Part shown: positions 1 through 6,504 of the stretch, one piece after another
Layout: the number at the start of each line of letters is the position of its first letter
Position numbering within the stretch: the first letter of the stretch is position 1
Origin: an uncultured Verrucomicrobiota bacterium
GTDB lineage: Bacteria > Verrucomicrobiota > Verrucomicrobiia > Limisphaerales > UBA9464
Reading direction: 5' to 3'
Assembly (NCBI GenBank): GCA_903930165.1
Contig: CAIYXO010000068.1
Location: 1-12,924 of the forward strand
Length of the DNA stretch: 12,924 nucleotides
The notes under the pieces: generated by a model
What the model saw: the letters and a program-made list of their open reading frames with translations, nothing else
The model's database searches: none
What the model was told of the DNA's origin: nothing
Position numbers and translations under genes: made by a program

Positions 1-58
1 CGCAGGGAGCCTGGCGACAGGGAGGGCGGATCCGACCGCGATTCCCCGACCCTCCGAC

Positions 59-2017
59 TCAGGTCGGATGGATGTTCAGGTACGTGTATTCCTTCAGTCC
101 GCGCTCGTATTCGTCGAGCAGCCGCATGCCTTCGGTGGGCTTGAGCTTGTCACCCTTGATGGCGGCATCCACCTGGGCCTTCATCTGCCGCTTCAGCTCC
201 CCTTCGTCATACTGAACCGACGTCAGGCACTGGCTGATGGTGTTGCCCTCGATGACCTCCTCGACGTAGTAGCCGCAGGGCTCGTCGGGCTCGAGGAACA
301 CGTGCACCTCGTTGACGCGGCCGAAGAGGTTGTGCAGGTCGCCCATGATGTCCTGATAGGCGCCCATGAGGAAGAATCCGAGGTAGTAGGGTTCCTGGCC
401 GCCGGGACCCTGGCGCAGCTCGTGCAGCGGCAGCGTGTCGCGGACGTCGCGGAGGTCGACGAACTTGTTGATGCAGCCGTCGGAGTCGCAGGTGATGTCC
501 ACCAGGGTGCCCTCGCGGGTCGGGCGTTCCAGCAGGCGGTGGACCGGCATGATCGGGAACAGCTGCCCGAGGGCCCAGTGGTCGAGCAGCGACTGGAACA
601 CGGAGAAGTTGCAGAGGTACTGGTCACCGAGGCTGTCCTCCAGCTTTCGGATCTCCTCCGGGATGTAGGCCTGTCCGCGGAAGGTCTCCACGACGGCCTT
701 GGAGATGTCCCAGTAGAGCGTCTCGATCTTGGCCTTCTCGGGCAGTTCCAGCACGCCGAGCGTGAACATCTGGTGGGCGTCCTCCTTGCGTTCCAAAGCG
801 TCGTGGAAGGCCTCGAGCTTGTTCAGCTTCGCGAGGTTCTCGCGGATATCGAGCATCTCCTTCACCAGGCGGTGCTCGTTGGGTCCGTACTGGAACTCGA
901 TCTCCTGGCGGGTCTTGTCGATCGAGCCGAAGACCTCGACCACCAGCACCGAGTGGTGCGCGACGAGGGCGCGGCCGGATTCGCTGACGATGTCCGGGTG
1001 GGGCACGGCCTCCGCGTTGCAGACGTCGGCCACGTAGTAGACGATGTCGTTGGTGTATTCCTGGAGCGAGTAGTTGGTGGAGCTGTCGAAGGCGCTGCGG
1101 GAGCCGTCGTAGTCCACGCCGAGGCCGCCGCCGACGTCGATGAACTCGATGGGGAAGCCCATCTTCTGGAGCTTCGCGTAGAATCGGGCGGCCTCCTGGA
1201 CGGCCTTCTTGACCGTGAGGATGTCGGGAACCTGGGAGCCGATGTGGAAGTGGAGGAGCCTGAAGCTGTGGGTCAGGTTCTCGGCGCGGAGGAGCTCGGC
1301 CGCCGCGAGCAGTTCCGCGGTGCTGAGTCCGAACTTGGCGTTCTCGCCGCCGCTCTCGGCCCACTTGCCGGCGCCCTTGCTCAGGAGTCGGGCGCGGATG
1401 CCGATCATGGGTTCCACGCCGACCTGCTTCGACACGGTGATGATGTGGCGGAGCTCCTCGAGCTTCTCGACCACCATGATCACCTTCTTGCCGAGCTTGA
1501 TGCCCTGGAGGGCGAGCCGGATGAAGGCGGCGTCCTTGTAGCCGTTGCAGATGATGAGCCCGCCCGGCTGGTCCTGCAGGGCCATGCCGGCGTAGAGCTC
1601 GGGCTTGGAACCGACCTCGAGGCCGAAATTGAAGGGCTTGCCGGCGTCGAGGATCTCCTCCACGACCTCGCGAAGCTGGTTGACCTTGATCGGGAAGACG
1701 CCGCGGTAGGAGCCCTTGTAGCCGAACTCCGCGATGGAGTTGCGGAACGCGGTGTTCAGGTGCGTGACGCGGTCGCGGAGGATGTCCTGGAACCGGATCA
1801 GCAGCGGGAACTTGAGGTTCCTCGAGCGTGCCTCCTCGATGATGTTCGCGATCTCGACCTCGGCGCCGCGGTCGCGGAGCGGGGTGGCGATGACGTTGCC
1901 CGCGGCGTTCACGTCGAAGTAGCCCGCGCCCCAGCGGTCGATGTTGTACAGGGTGCGTGCGGCGGCGATGTCCCAGGGTGCGGGAGGAGTCGGGACGGCG
2001 GGTTTCGGTTCGCTCAT
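59..2017 (-). CDS. speA: Biosynthetic arginine decarboxylase (SpeA)
   Basis: PLP-dependent decarboxylase that converts arginine to agmatine, the first step of the agmatine route to putrescine and spermidine. The protein is 652 residues, close to the family's usual 630-660. Visible landmarks are the PLP-lysine motif GVFPIKVNQ (Lys about 111), a barrel segment with HFHIGSQ, the glycine-rich GGGLGVDYDGS, SESGRAL, and the catalytic-cysteine motif DITCDSDG (Cys about 510), followed by YYLGFFLMGAYQDIMGDLHN. The ATG at 2017 is chosen because the sequence upstream in frame is low-complexity Arg/Pro/Ser unlike the family, while family similarity begins soon after this Met. No clear Shine-Dalgarno precedes it. 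It lies 138 bp after the cupin gene on the same strand and may have its own promoter, so it need not belong to the sigma-factor operon. Identification is secure from motifs and length. Confidence 0.96.
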   Translation of the reverse strand: MSEPKPAVPTPPAPWDIAAARTLYNIDRWGAGYFDVNAAGNVIATPLRDRGAEVEIANIIEEARSRNLKFPLLIRFQDILRDRVTHLNTAFRNSIAEFGYKGSYRGVFPIKVNQLREVVEEILDAGKPFNFGLEVGSKPELYAGMALQDQPGGLIICNGYKDAAFIRLALQGIKLGKKVIMVVEKLEELRHIITVSKQVGVEPMIGIRARLLSKGAGKWAESGGENAKFGLSTAELLAAAELLRAENLTHSFRLLHFHIGSQVPDILTVKKAVQEAARFYAKLQKMGFPIEFIDVGGGLGVDYDGSRSAFDSSTNYSLQEYTNDIVYYVADVCNAEAVPHPDIVSESGRALVAHHSVLVVEVFGSIDKTRQEIEFQYGPNEHRLVKEMLDIRENLAKLNKLEAFHDALERKEDAHQMFTLGVLELPEKAKIETLYWDISKAVVETFRGQAYIPEEIRKLEDSLGDQYLCNFSVFQSLLDHWALGQLFPIMPVHRLLERPTREGTLVDITCDSDGCINKFVDLRDVRDTLPLHELRQGPGGQEPYYLGFFLMGAYQDIMGDLHNLFGRVNEVHVFLEPDEPCGYYVEEVIEGNTISQCLTSVQYDEGELKRQMKAQVDAAIKGDKLKPTEGMRLLDEYERGLKEYTYLNIHPT

Positions 2018-2039
2018 GGAGTTCGGCGCGGAGGTCGGC

Positions 2040-2067
2040 ACTCTAGGAACGAGCGAAGTGGATTCAA
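2040..2067 (-). promoter_or_regulatory. Candidate sigma-70-like promoter for speA
   Basis: Read on the minus strand, TTGAAT (2067-2062) and TAGAGT (2045-2040) are separated by 16 bp, each matching 4 of 6 consensus positions. The speA ATG lies 22 bases after the -10-like box. This is a weak match in GC-rich DNA and is inference only. Confidence 0.3.
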
Positions 2068-2156
2068 GAGGCGCGTTGGGAAAGTTGCCCACAGGACTTG
2101 GGCCGGCACCCGGTCTACCGGGCGGAAGGGTCGGGATGAGCCGGGACCACCGGCCG

Positions 2157-2759
2157 TCAGACGGCGGCCAGGACCCGATCCGGAGCCTTCTCGACCAGGA
2201 TCGCCATGCAGCCGCTGGGCGAAACCAGCTCCTGGTGGATCGTGCCCGGTTCGGAATGGAGGAAGTCGCCCGGAGCCAGTGTCCGACCCTGGGTCTGCAG
2301 GTCGCCCGAAAGCAGGTACACCTGCTCGGACCCACGGTGGTCGTGGGTCGGGATCACGCCTCCGGGTGTGAGTTCCAGCAGGAGCATCCAGTAGCCGAGG
2401 TCCTTGCTGACCGAAAGCACACGGTACCTCAGGCCCTTGCCGGGTCCCTTTCTCCAGTCTTCGGAGCCGGCGGGCTTGAAGTGGAAGCCCGTGGCCGCGA
2501 GGGAAGTGTCGGGGGTAGCGGGTCGCAGCTGGGGGGTCGAACGGATCCGGTCGAGGATGCGTCCGCGGAGCGACAGCTCCGGGGCGACGCGGACCGATTG
2601 CGAGGCGGCCAGCGCGGCCGCGGCCTCCAGCAACGCGCCGAGTTCGGCCTGGACGGAGGGATTGCCCGCGGCGATCTGCTCCAGCAGGGCGGCCTCGCGC
2701 GGCTCGATCGCGCCCAGCGCGTACGCGACGGCGAGTTCCTGGAGGTTCGTGAAGTTCAT
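2157..2759 (-). CDS. ChrR-type cupin anti-sigma factor
   Basis: 200-residue protein with a helical N-terminal part (about 1-75) and a C-terminal cupin barrel (about 90-195). The cupin carries His139-x-His141-x3-Glu145 and a later His175 in the stretch THDHRGSEQVYLLSGD...GTIHQE. This spacing corresponds to the metal ligands known for the cupin domain of ChrR, which restrains its ECF sigma factor until singlet oxygen or a related signal is sensed. A cysteine follows at 184. Unlike ChrR, the N-terminal domain has no His/CxxC zinc site; it begins MNFTNLQELAVAYALGAIEP, closer to zinc-free RskA-like anti-sigma domains. The start ATG overlaps the sigma-factor stop as ATGA, so the two genes are almost certainly co-transcribed and translationally coupled. 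No membrane helix is seen, so a cytoplasmic sensor is inferred. The role rests on domain layout and gene pairing; the signal is unknown. Confidence 0.88.
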   Translation of the reverse strand: MNFTNLQELAVAYALGAIEPREAALLEQIAAGNPSVQAELGALLEAAAALAASQSVRVAPELSLRGRILDRIRSTPQLRPATPDTSLAATGFHFKPAGSEDWRKGPGKGLRYRVLSVSKDLGYWMLLLELTPGGVIPTHDHRGSEQVYLLSGDLQTQGRTLAPGDFLHSEPGTIHQELVSPSGCMAILVEKAPDRVLAAV

Positions 2760-3322
2760 AGGCGGCCTTCCATCGCGTCCCGGAGGGCGATCATGCCACG
2801 GCGCATGCGCGCCTTGACAGTGCCAAGAGGCAACCCGAGGCGCCCGGCGATCTCCTGTTGTGTGAGCCCGAGGAAGTAGCCCAGCCGCAGCGCCTCCCGC
2901 TGGCTCGCGGACAGCGTCTCGAGGGCCTTGCGGATCGCCTCCGCCTCCTCGCCCGCGCTGGTCGTCCGCGACGTCTCCTCCGGGGACGCAACCACCGGCT
3001 CGGTCTCGGCCGCCACGGCCTCCATCAGGCCGGTCGCCCTCCGGCGGGCGCGCAGCCGGTCGATCGCCTTGTTGCGGGTGAGGGTGACGGCCCAGGCCAG
3101 CGGTTTCCCGAGGCGCGGATCATGGAGCGGGGCGCGCTCCCAGAGCAGGACGCAGGCGTCCTGGAGGACGTCCTCCGCCTCGTGCGATTCGCCCAGGATC
3201 CCCATCGCCACGCCGAAGAGCAGGCTCGAGTGGCGGTCGTAGAACTCCGCGAACGCGTCCGCGTCGCCGCCCTTGATCCGGGCGAACAACGCGACGTCGT
3301 CCAATGGTTCCACCTTCTCCAT
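2756..3322 (-). CDS. ECF-family RNA polymerase sigma factor
   Basis: 188-residue extracytoplasmic-function sigma factor that would direct RNA polymerase to a small regulon. Region 2 spans about 25-95, including FYDRHSSLLFGVAMGIL, the acidic EAEDVLQDACVLLWERA and the DNA-contacting WAVTLTRNKAIDRLRARRR. A linker rich in Glu, Thr and Ser lies at 100-128. Region 4 spans about 132-185 with a helix-turn-helix in LTQQEIAGRLGLPLGTVKAR. The length is typical. The ATG at 3322 is used because region 2 begins about 25 residues later; a weak AAGG lies just upstream. It overlaps the cupin anti-sigma gene by 4 bp and is divergent from the DUF4331 operon, suggesting control of that operon and of itself. The pairing with a ChrR-like cupin and the sequence style resemble SigK/ChrR-associated ECF groups; the exact group is not assigned. 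Confidence 0.95.
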   Translation of the reverse strand: MEKVEPLDDVALFARIKGGDADAFAEFYDRHSSLLFGVAMGILGESHEAEDVLQDACVLLWERAPLHDPRLGKPLAWAVTLTRNKAIDRLRARRRATGLMEAVAAETEPVVASPEETSRTTSAGEEAEAIRKALETLSASQREALRLGYFLGLTQQEIAGRLGLPLGTVKARMRRGMIALRDAMEGRL

Positions 3323-3363
3323 GCCTTGAGGCGGGAACCTCGCCGGAGGCGGACGTCGCGCCA

Positions 3364-3371
3364 ATCCCGAA
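3364..3371 (-). promoter_or_regulatory. TTCGGGAT octamer facing the sigma-factor gene
   Basis: On the minus strand this reads TTCGGGAT in the context GGAATTCGGGATTGG and ends 41 bases before the sigma-factor ATG. It matches two plus-strand copies exactly. It is a candidate element for autoregulation; the function is inferred from position and repetition only. Confidence 0.4.
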
Positions 3372-3443
3372 TTCCCCGGCCGTGCGCGGCAGCCGGGCCT
3401 CCGCAACATGGGCCACATGCCGGAGACAACGCCGCCCGGACCG

Positions 3444-3451
3444 TTCGGGAT
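3444..3451 (+). promoter_or_regulatory. TTCGGGAT octamer, distal copy facing DUF4331
   Basis: Exact copy of the shared octamer in the context CCGTTCGGGATGCAGG, 189 bases before the DUF4331 ATG and 36 bases before the second copy. It could be part of an ECF promoter or an activator site. Confidence 0.35.
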
Positions 3452-3479
3452 GCAGGATTTTCGCGGAGACGGCTCCGCC

Positions 3480-3487
3480 TTCGGGAT
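3480..3487 (+). promoter_or_regulatory. TTCGGGAT octamer, proximal copy facing DUF4331
   Basis: Exact copy of the shared octamer in the context GCCTTCGGGATCCGG, 153 bases before the DUF4331 ATG. The role is inferred from its repetition within a single divergent regulatory region. Confidence 0.35.
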
Positions 3488-3640
3488 CCGGTGTCGGTCC
3501 CGTGCGGGAGTCGATGGCCGCCAGTCCGCCCTACCGGACGTCTCGACCTGCAATTCCAAGTCCGAATCTCCGATGCATCCAACCGCCGTGTTCCGGCGTT
3601 GAGGTGGTGTCGCCCACGAAGGGCGATTCCAAGGATCCCT

Positions 3641-5239
3641 ATGCTCAAACGACTCCTGACCGCCTCCATCGTGGCCCTGTGCCCCGTCGTCGCGTCGGCT
3701 TCCAGCCACCGCGAAGCCCCGCTCATCACCGCCTCGCCGAAGCTCGACTGTTCGGACTTCTACCTGTTCAACAGCTACGAACCCGGCCGCAGCAACCACG
3801 TGACCCTGGTCGCGAACTACCTTCCGTTGCAGGACGCCTACGGCGGTCCCAACTACTTCCAGCTCGATCCGGACGCGGTGTACGAGATCCACGTGGACAA
3901 CAACGGCGATGCCGTGGAGGACCTCACCTTCCGGTTCCGTTTCACGAACACCCCGCGTGGCTTCGGCCTGCCGGTCGGTCCCGAGGGCAACCGCCGCACC
4001 AACGACGTTCCGGTGCTCGCGGTCGGTGCGGTGACCGCCGCCGACCAGGGCGCGCTCCTCGTCGACCAGACCTACACCCTCGGCCTTGTGCGCGGCCCGC
4101 GTCGCACCGGCGCCGTCACGCCGATCGCCAACGCGGCCGGCGGTTCCACGACCTTCACCAAGCCGCAGGACTTCGTCGGCACGAAGACCTTCCCCGACTA
4201 CGACGCCTACGCGAACGCCTACGTCTATGAGATCGCCCTCCCGGGAACCGAGCGCCGCGGCAAGCTCTTCGTCGGGCAACGCAAGGACCCGTTCGTGGTC
4301 AACCTTGGGGAGACCTTCGACCTCATCAACATCTCCACCAGCCCGCTCGGGCCCGAGGACGCCAACCGCGACAGCCTCCGCTACAAGAACGTCACCGCGC
4401 TCGTTCTCGAGCTGCCCACGGAGTTCCTGGTCGGCACCAACGGACCGGTGATCGGCGCCTGGACCACGGCCAGCCGCGTGTCCGGGGAGACGTCCACGCA
4501 GGTTTCCCGGCTTTCGATGCCGCTCGTGAACGAGGTCGTCATCGGACTGCGCGACAAGGACCGCTTCAACGCGAGCGAACCGAAGGACGACCTGCAGTTC
4601 GCCGACTACGTCACCCATCCCACGCTGCCCGCGATCATCGAGCTGCTCTACGGCGCCGCCGGCGTGCGCGCCCCGATCAGCTTCCCGAGGAACGACCTGC
4701 TGAGCGTCTTCGTCACGGGCGTCGCGGGACTGAACGCCAACGGCTCGATCGGCGAGATGCAGCGGCTGAACACCTCCATCCCGCCCACGCCGCGTGAGCG
4801 GCAGGCCAACATGGGCGTGCTCGCCGGGGACCTCGCCGGATTCCCGAACGGACGTCGCCCCGGCGACGACGTCGTGGACATGGCCCTGCGCGTCGTCATG
4901 GGCGCGCTCCTTCCCGCCACCAACGCGCCCAGCGGCACGCTGCCCTTCACGGACGGCGCGACCGTCAACGCCTCGTTCTTCCCGGACCGCTTCCCCTATC
5001 TCGCCTCTCCGGTGAAGGGATCCCCGAATCCGCCGGAGATCCTCGTCCAACCGTCCGCTTCGGCTTCGCTCGGAGGTCCTTCGGCTCCGGTGGCCGGCAG
5101 CTACGATCCCGCCACGCGACGGATCTCGGTTCCCGCGCCCTCCGGTGGCACCGGATTCATCTCCCTGGAGTCGGACGGGAAGCTCCGGCTGAGCCAGGTC
5201 CGGTTCGAGGACGGCAGAATCTCCGCCCGGGTCGAATAA
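3641..5239 (+). CDS. Secreted DUF4331-family protein
   Basis: 532-residue exported protein of the DUF4331 family, whose biochemical role is not established. Residues 1-20 form a signal peptide (basic MLKR, hydrophobic core) ending VVASA before the family's hallmark mature start SSHREAPLI. An Asp/Asn-rich loop at 86-94 (DNNGDAVED) followed by LTFRFRF looks like a possible metal site. The late hallmarks GRRPGDDVVDMAL (about 404-416) and FPYLASP (451-457) are present. About 70 residues follow that are Pro/Ser-rich and then beta-like, a tail beyond the usual end. The ATG is preceded by AAGGA with a 5-base spacer, one of the few clear ribosome-binding sites here. It is divergent from the ECF sigma/cupin pair and leads a run with the TPR and HupE-like genes, so it is probably the main product of that regulon. 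If cleaved after Ala20 the mature protein begins Ser-Ser-His, a potential Cu/Ni-binding N-terminus. Family call firm, function unknown. Confidence 0.92.
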   Translation: MLKRLLTASIVALCPVVASASSHREAPLITASPKLDCSDFYLFNSYEPGRSNHVTLVANYLPLQDAYGGPNYFQLDPDAVYEIHVDNNGDAVEDLTFRFRFTNTPRGFGLPVGPEGNRRTNDVPVLAVGAVTAADQGALLVDQTYTLGLVRGPRRTGAVTPIANAAGGSTTFTKPQDFVGTKTFPDYDAYANAYVYEIALPGTERRGKLFVGQRKDPFVVNLGETFDLINISTSPLGPEDANRDSLRYKNVTALVLELPTEFLVGTNGPVIGAWTTASRVSGETSTQVSRLSMPLVNEVVIGLRDKDRFNASEPKDDLQFADYVTHPTLPAIIELLYGAAGVRAPISFPRNDLLSVFVTGVAGLNANGSIGEMQRLNTSIPPTPRERQANMGVLAGDLAGFPNGRRPGDDVVDMALRVVMGALLPATNAPSGTLPFTDGATVNASFFPDRFPYLASPVKGSPNPPEILVQPSASASLGGPSAPVAGSYDPATRRISVPAPSGGTGFISLESDGKLRLSQVRFEDGRISARVE

Positions 5240-5275
5240 AGGTCCACGTCGGTGGAAACCGATGATCGGAATGCA

Positions 5276-5314
5276 GGCGGGGTTTGCGATGGCTCGACCG
5301 GAGCAGACCCCGCC
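5276..5314 (+). promoter_or_regulatory. Hairpin between DUF4331 and TPR genes
   Basis: GGCGGGGT (5276-5283) pairs perfectly with ACCCCGCC (5307-5314). The 23-base loop holds a second small stem, GCTC (5292-5295) with GAGC (5301-5304). No T-run follows, so it is not a standard intrinsic terminator. It could stabilise or separate the DUF4331 message from the downstream genes. Confidence 0.35.
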
Positions 5315-5343
5315 CGCTCCACCTCCCCGCCTCGGATTCGTCC

Positions 5344-6504
5344 ATGAACACAAGCTCTCCCCGGCTCCGGATCCTCGTGCCGATGCTGCTCGTGGTGTCC
5401 GTCGCGGCCCAACCGTTCGTACCCCCCGACGGCGACTTCGTCCTGGAGGCGGTGAAGGCCTCGGGAACGGTCGCCCTCCGCAAGGAGATGAGGAGTCTCG
5501 AGCGGTGGGTCGCCGCGGATCCCGGGAACACGGCGGCGGCGCTCCGCCTCGCCGAGGTGCACATCGGTTTGGCCCGTGAGGACGCGGATCCGCGCCACCT
5601 TGGCCGGGCGGAAGCCGTGCTTTCCCCTTGGCTGACCGGCTCCCGGGTCTCCACGGAAGCCCGGGTGCTCCGTTCCGCGGTCCGTCAGGGAGTCCATGAT
5701 TTCGAAGGCGCGATGGCCGACCTCGACGCGGCGCTGGCCGCGGAGCCGACCCATGTCGGCGCTTGGCTGGCCCGGTTGACGATCCAATGTGTGCGGTCCG
5801 ATTTCGAAGGGGCCCGACGGTCCGCCGCGCGGCTGCTGCGGTCCGGCGATGAACTGGTCGCGACCGCCGCGGCGGCGCAGGTGGCGTCCCTCACCGGCAA
5901 CTCGGCCGGCGCGGCGCGGATGCTGGAGACCGCCGTGGGCCGCAACCCTTCGGCGACTCCGGGCATGCGCTCCTGGTGCCTCGCGTTGCTGGCGGACATC
6001 CGGATGCGCCGCGGGGAGCGGAGCCTGGCAGACGTTGCCTTCCGAGGCGCGCTGGCCCTGGCACCGCGGGATCCGCAGATCCTCGGTGCCTACGCCGACT
6101 TCCTGATCGATCAGGGCCGGGGCGTGGAAGTCGGAACGTTGTTGGCGGAGTTCCCCCAGGTGGACGCGTTGCAGCTTCGGGTGGCCGAGGCGGAGACCGA
6201 CAAGTCGGCCCGGGCCCGGGTCGTGGCCCGTCTCCGGTCGGGCATCGAATTGAACCGCGCCCGGGGCGACCGGGTGCATCTCCGGGAGGAGGCACGTTTC
6301 CATTTGCGGCTCCTCGGCGACGCCACGGGCGCGTTGGGGTTGGCTGTTGAGAACTGGAAGGTTCAGCGAGAACCGGCCGACGCGAGGATGCTGCTCGAAG
6401 CCGCCAAGGCCGCCGGGGACGCCGAGTCCGCACGACGGCTTCTGGAGACGCTTCGGGCACAAGGTTTGGAAGACATCGCACTCGGGTTGCCCCCGCGTTC
6501 CTGA
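5344..6504 (+). CDS. Exported tetratricopeptide-repeat protein
   Basis: 386-residue protein with a signal peptide (about 1-22, hydrophobic LVPMLLVVSVAA followed by Gln) and then alpha-helical repeats of TPR type. Examples are RSLERWVAADPGNTAAALRLAEVHIGLA (about 50-77), HDFEGAMADLDAALAAEPTHVGAWLA (about 118-143), SDFEGARRSAARLL (about 152-165) and RSLADVAFRGALALAPRDPQILGAYADFLI (about 226-255). TPR proteins are scaffolds for protein-protein contacts; the partner is unknown, but the DUF4331 and HupE-like neighbours are natural candidates. The ATG at 5344 is preferred over a TTG at 5284 because it places the signal peptide at the N-terminus. No Shine-Dalgarno is visible. Its stop codon shares one base with the HupE-like start (TGATG), so translation of the two is probably coupled. 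The gap to DUF4331 is 104 bp and contains a hairpin. Confidence 0.85.
   Translation: MNTSSPRLRILVPMLLVVSVAAQPFVPPDGDFVLEAVKASGTVALRKEMRSLERWVAADPGNTAAALRLAEVHIGLAREDADPRHLGRAEAVLSPWLTGSRVSTEARVLRSAVRQGVHDFEGAMADLDAALAAEPTHVGAWLARLTIQCVRSDFEGARRSAARLLRSGDELVATAAAAQVASLTGNSAGAARMLETAVGRNPSATPGMRSWCLALLADIRMRRGERSLADVAFRGALALAPRDPQILGAYADFLIDQGRGVEVGTLLAEFPQVDALQLRVAEAETDKSARARVVARLRSGIELNRARGDRVHLREEARFHLRLLGDATGALGLAVENWKVQREPADARMLLEAAKAAGDAESARRLLETLRAQGLEDIALGLPPRS

Larger units (their letters stand above)
3323..3640. promoter_or_regulatory. Divergent intergenic region (sigma factor / DUF4331)
   Basis: This 318-bp gap separates the leftward sigma-factor gene from the rightward DUF4331 gene and must hold promoters for both. 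No gene-like reading frame is seen in it. The octamer TTCGGGAT occurs three times here, listed separately. A short hairpin, TCGCCC-ACGAA-GGGCGA (3610-3626), lies in the DUF4331 leader just before the AAGGA ribosome-binding site at 3631-3635. No convincing sigma-70 promoter was found by eye. Confidence 0.6.

Noticed and set aside
21..55. Possible hairpin downstream of speA (GGAGGG at 21-26 with CCCTCC at 50-55)
   Set aside because: Only 6 bp of stem with a 23-base loop and no T-run; common by chance in GC-rich sequence.
2109..2122. CCCGGT/ACCGGG stem between the cupin gene and speA as a terminator
   Set aside because: The loop is too tight, the stem effectively 5 bp, and there is no T-run on the minus strand.
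68..2371. A 767-codon open frame on the plus strand opposite speA
   Set aside because: It is the mirror of the highly conserved speA coding strand in GC-rich DNA. The translation is a monotonous Val/Leu/Asp/Glu/Ala sequence with no family features, while speA carries all its catalytic motifs.
3323..5353. A very long minus-strand extension upstream of the sigma factor, opposite DUF4331
   Set aside because: The reading frame stays open because of GC bias. Sigma region 2 starts near the ATG at 3322, and the extension reads as Arg/Gly/Glu-rich sequence antisense to a clear secreted protein.
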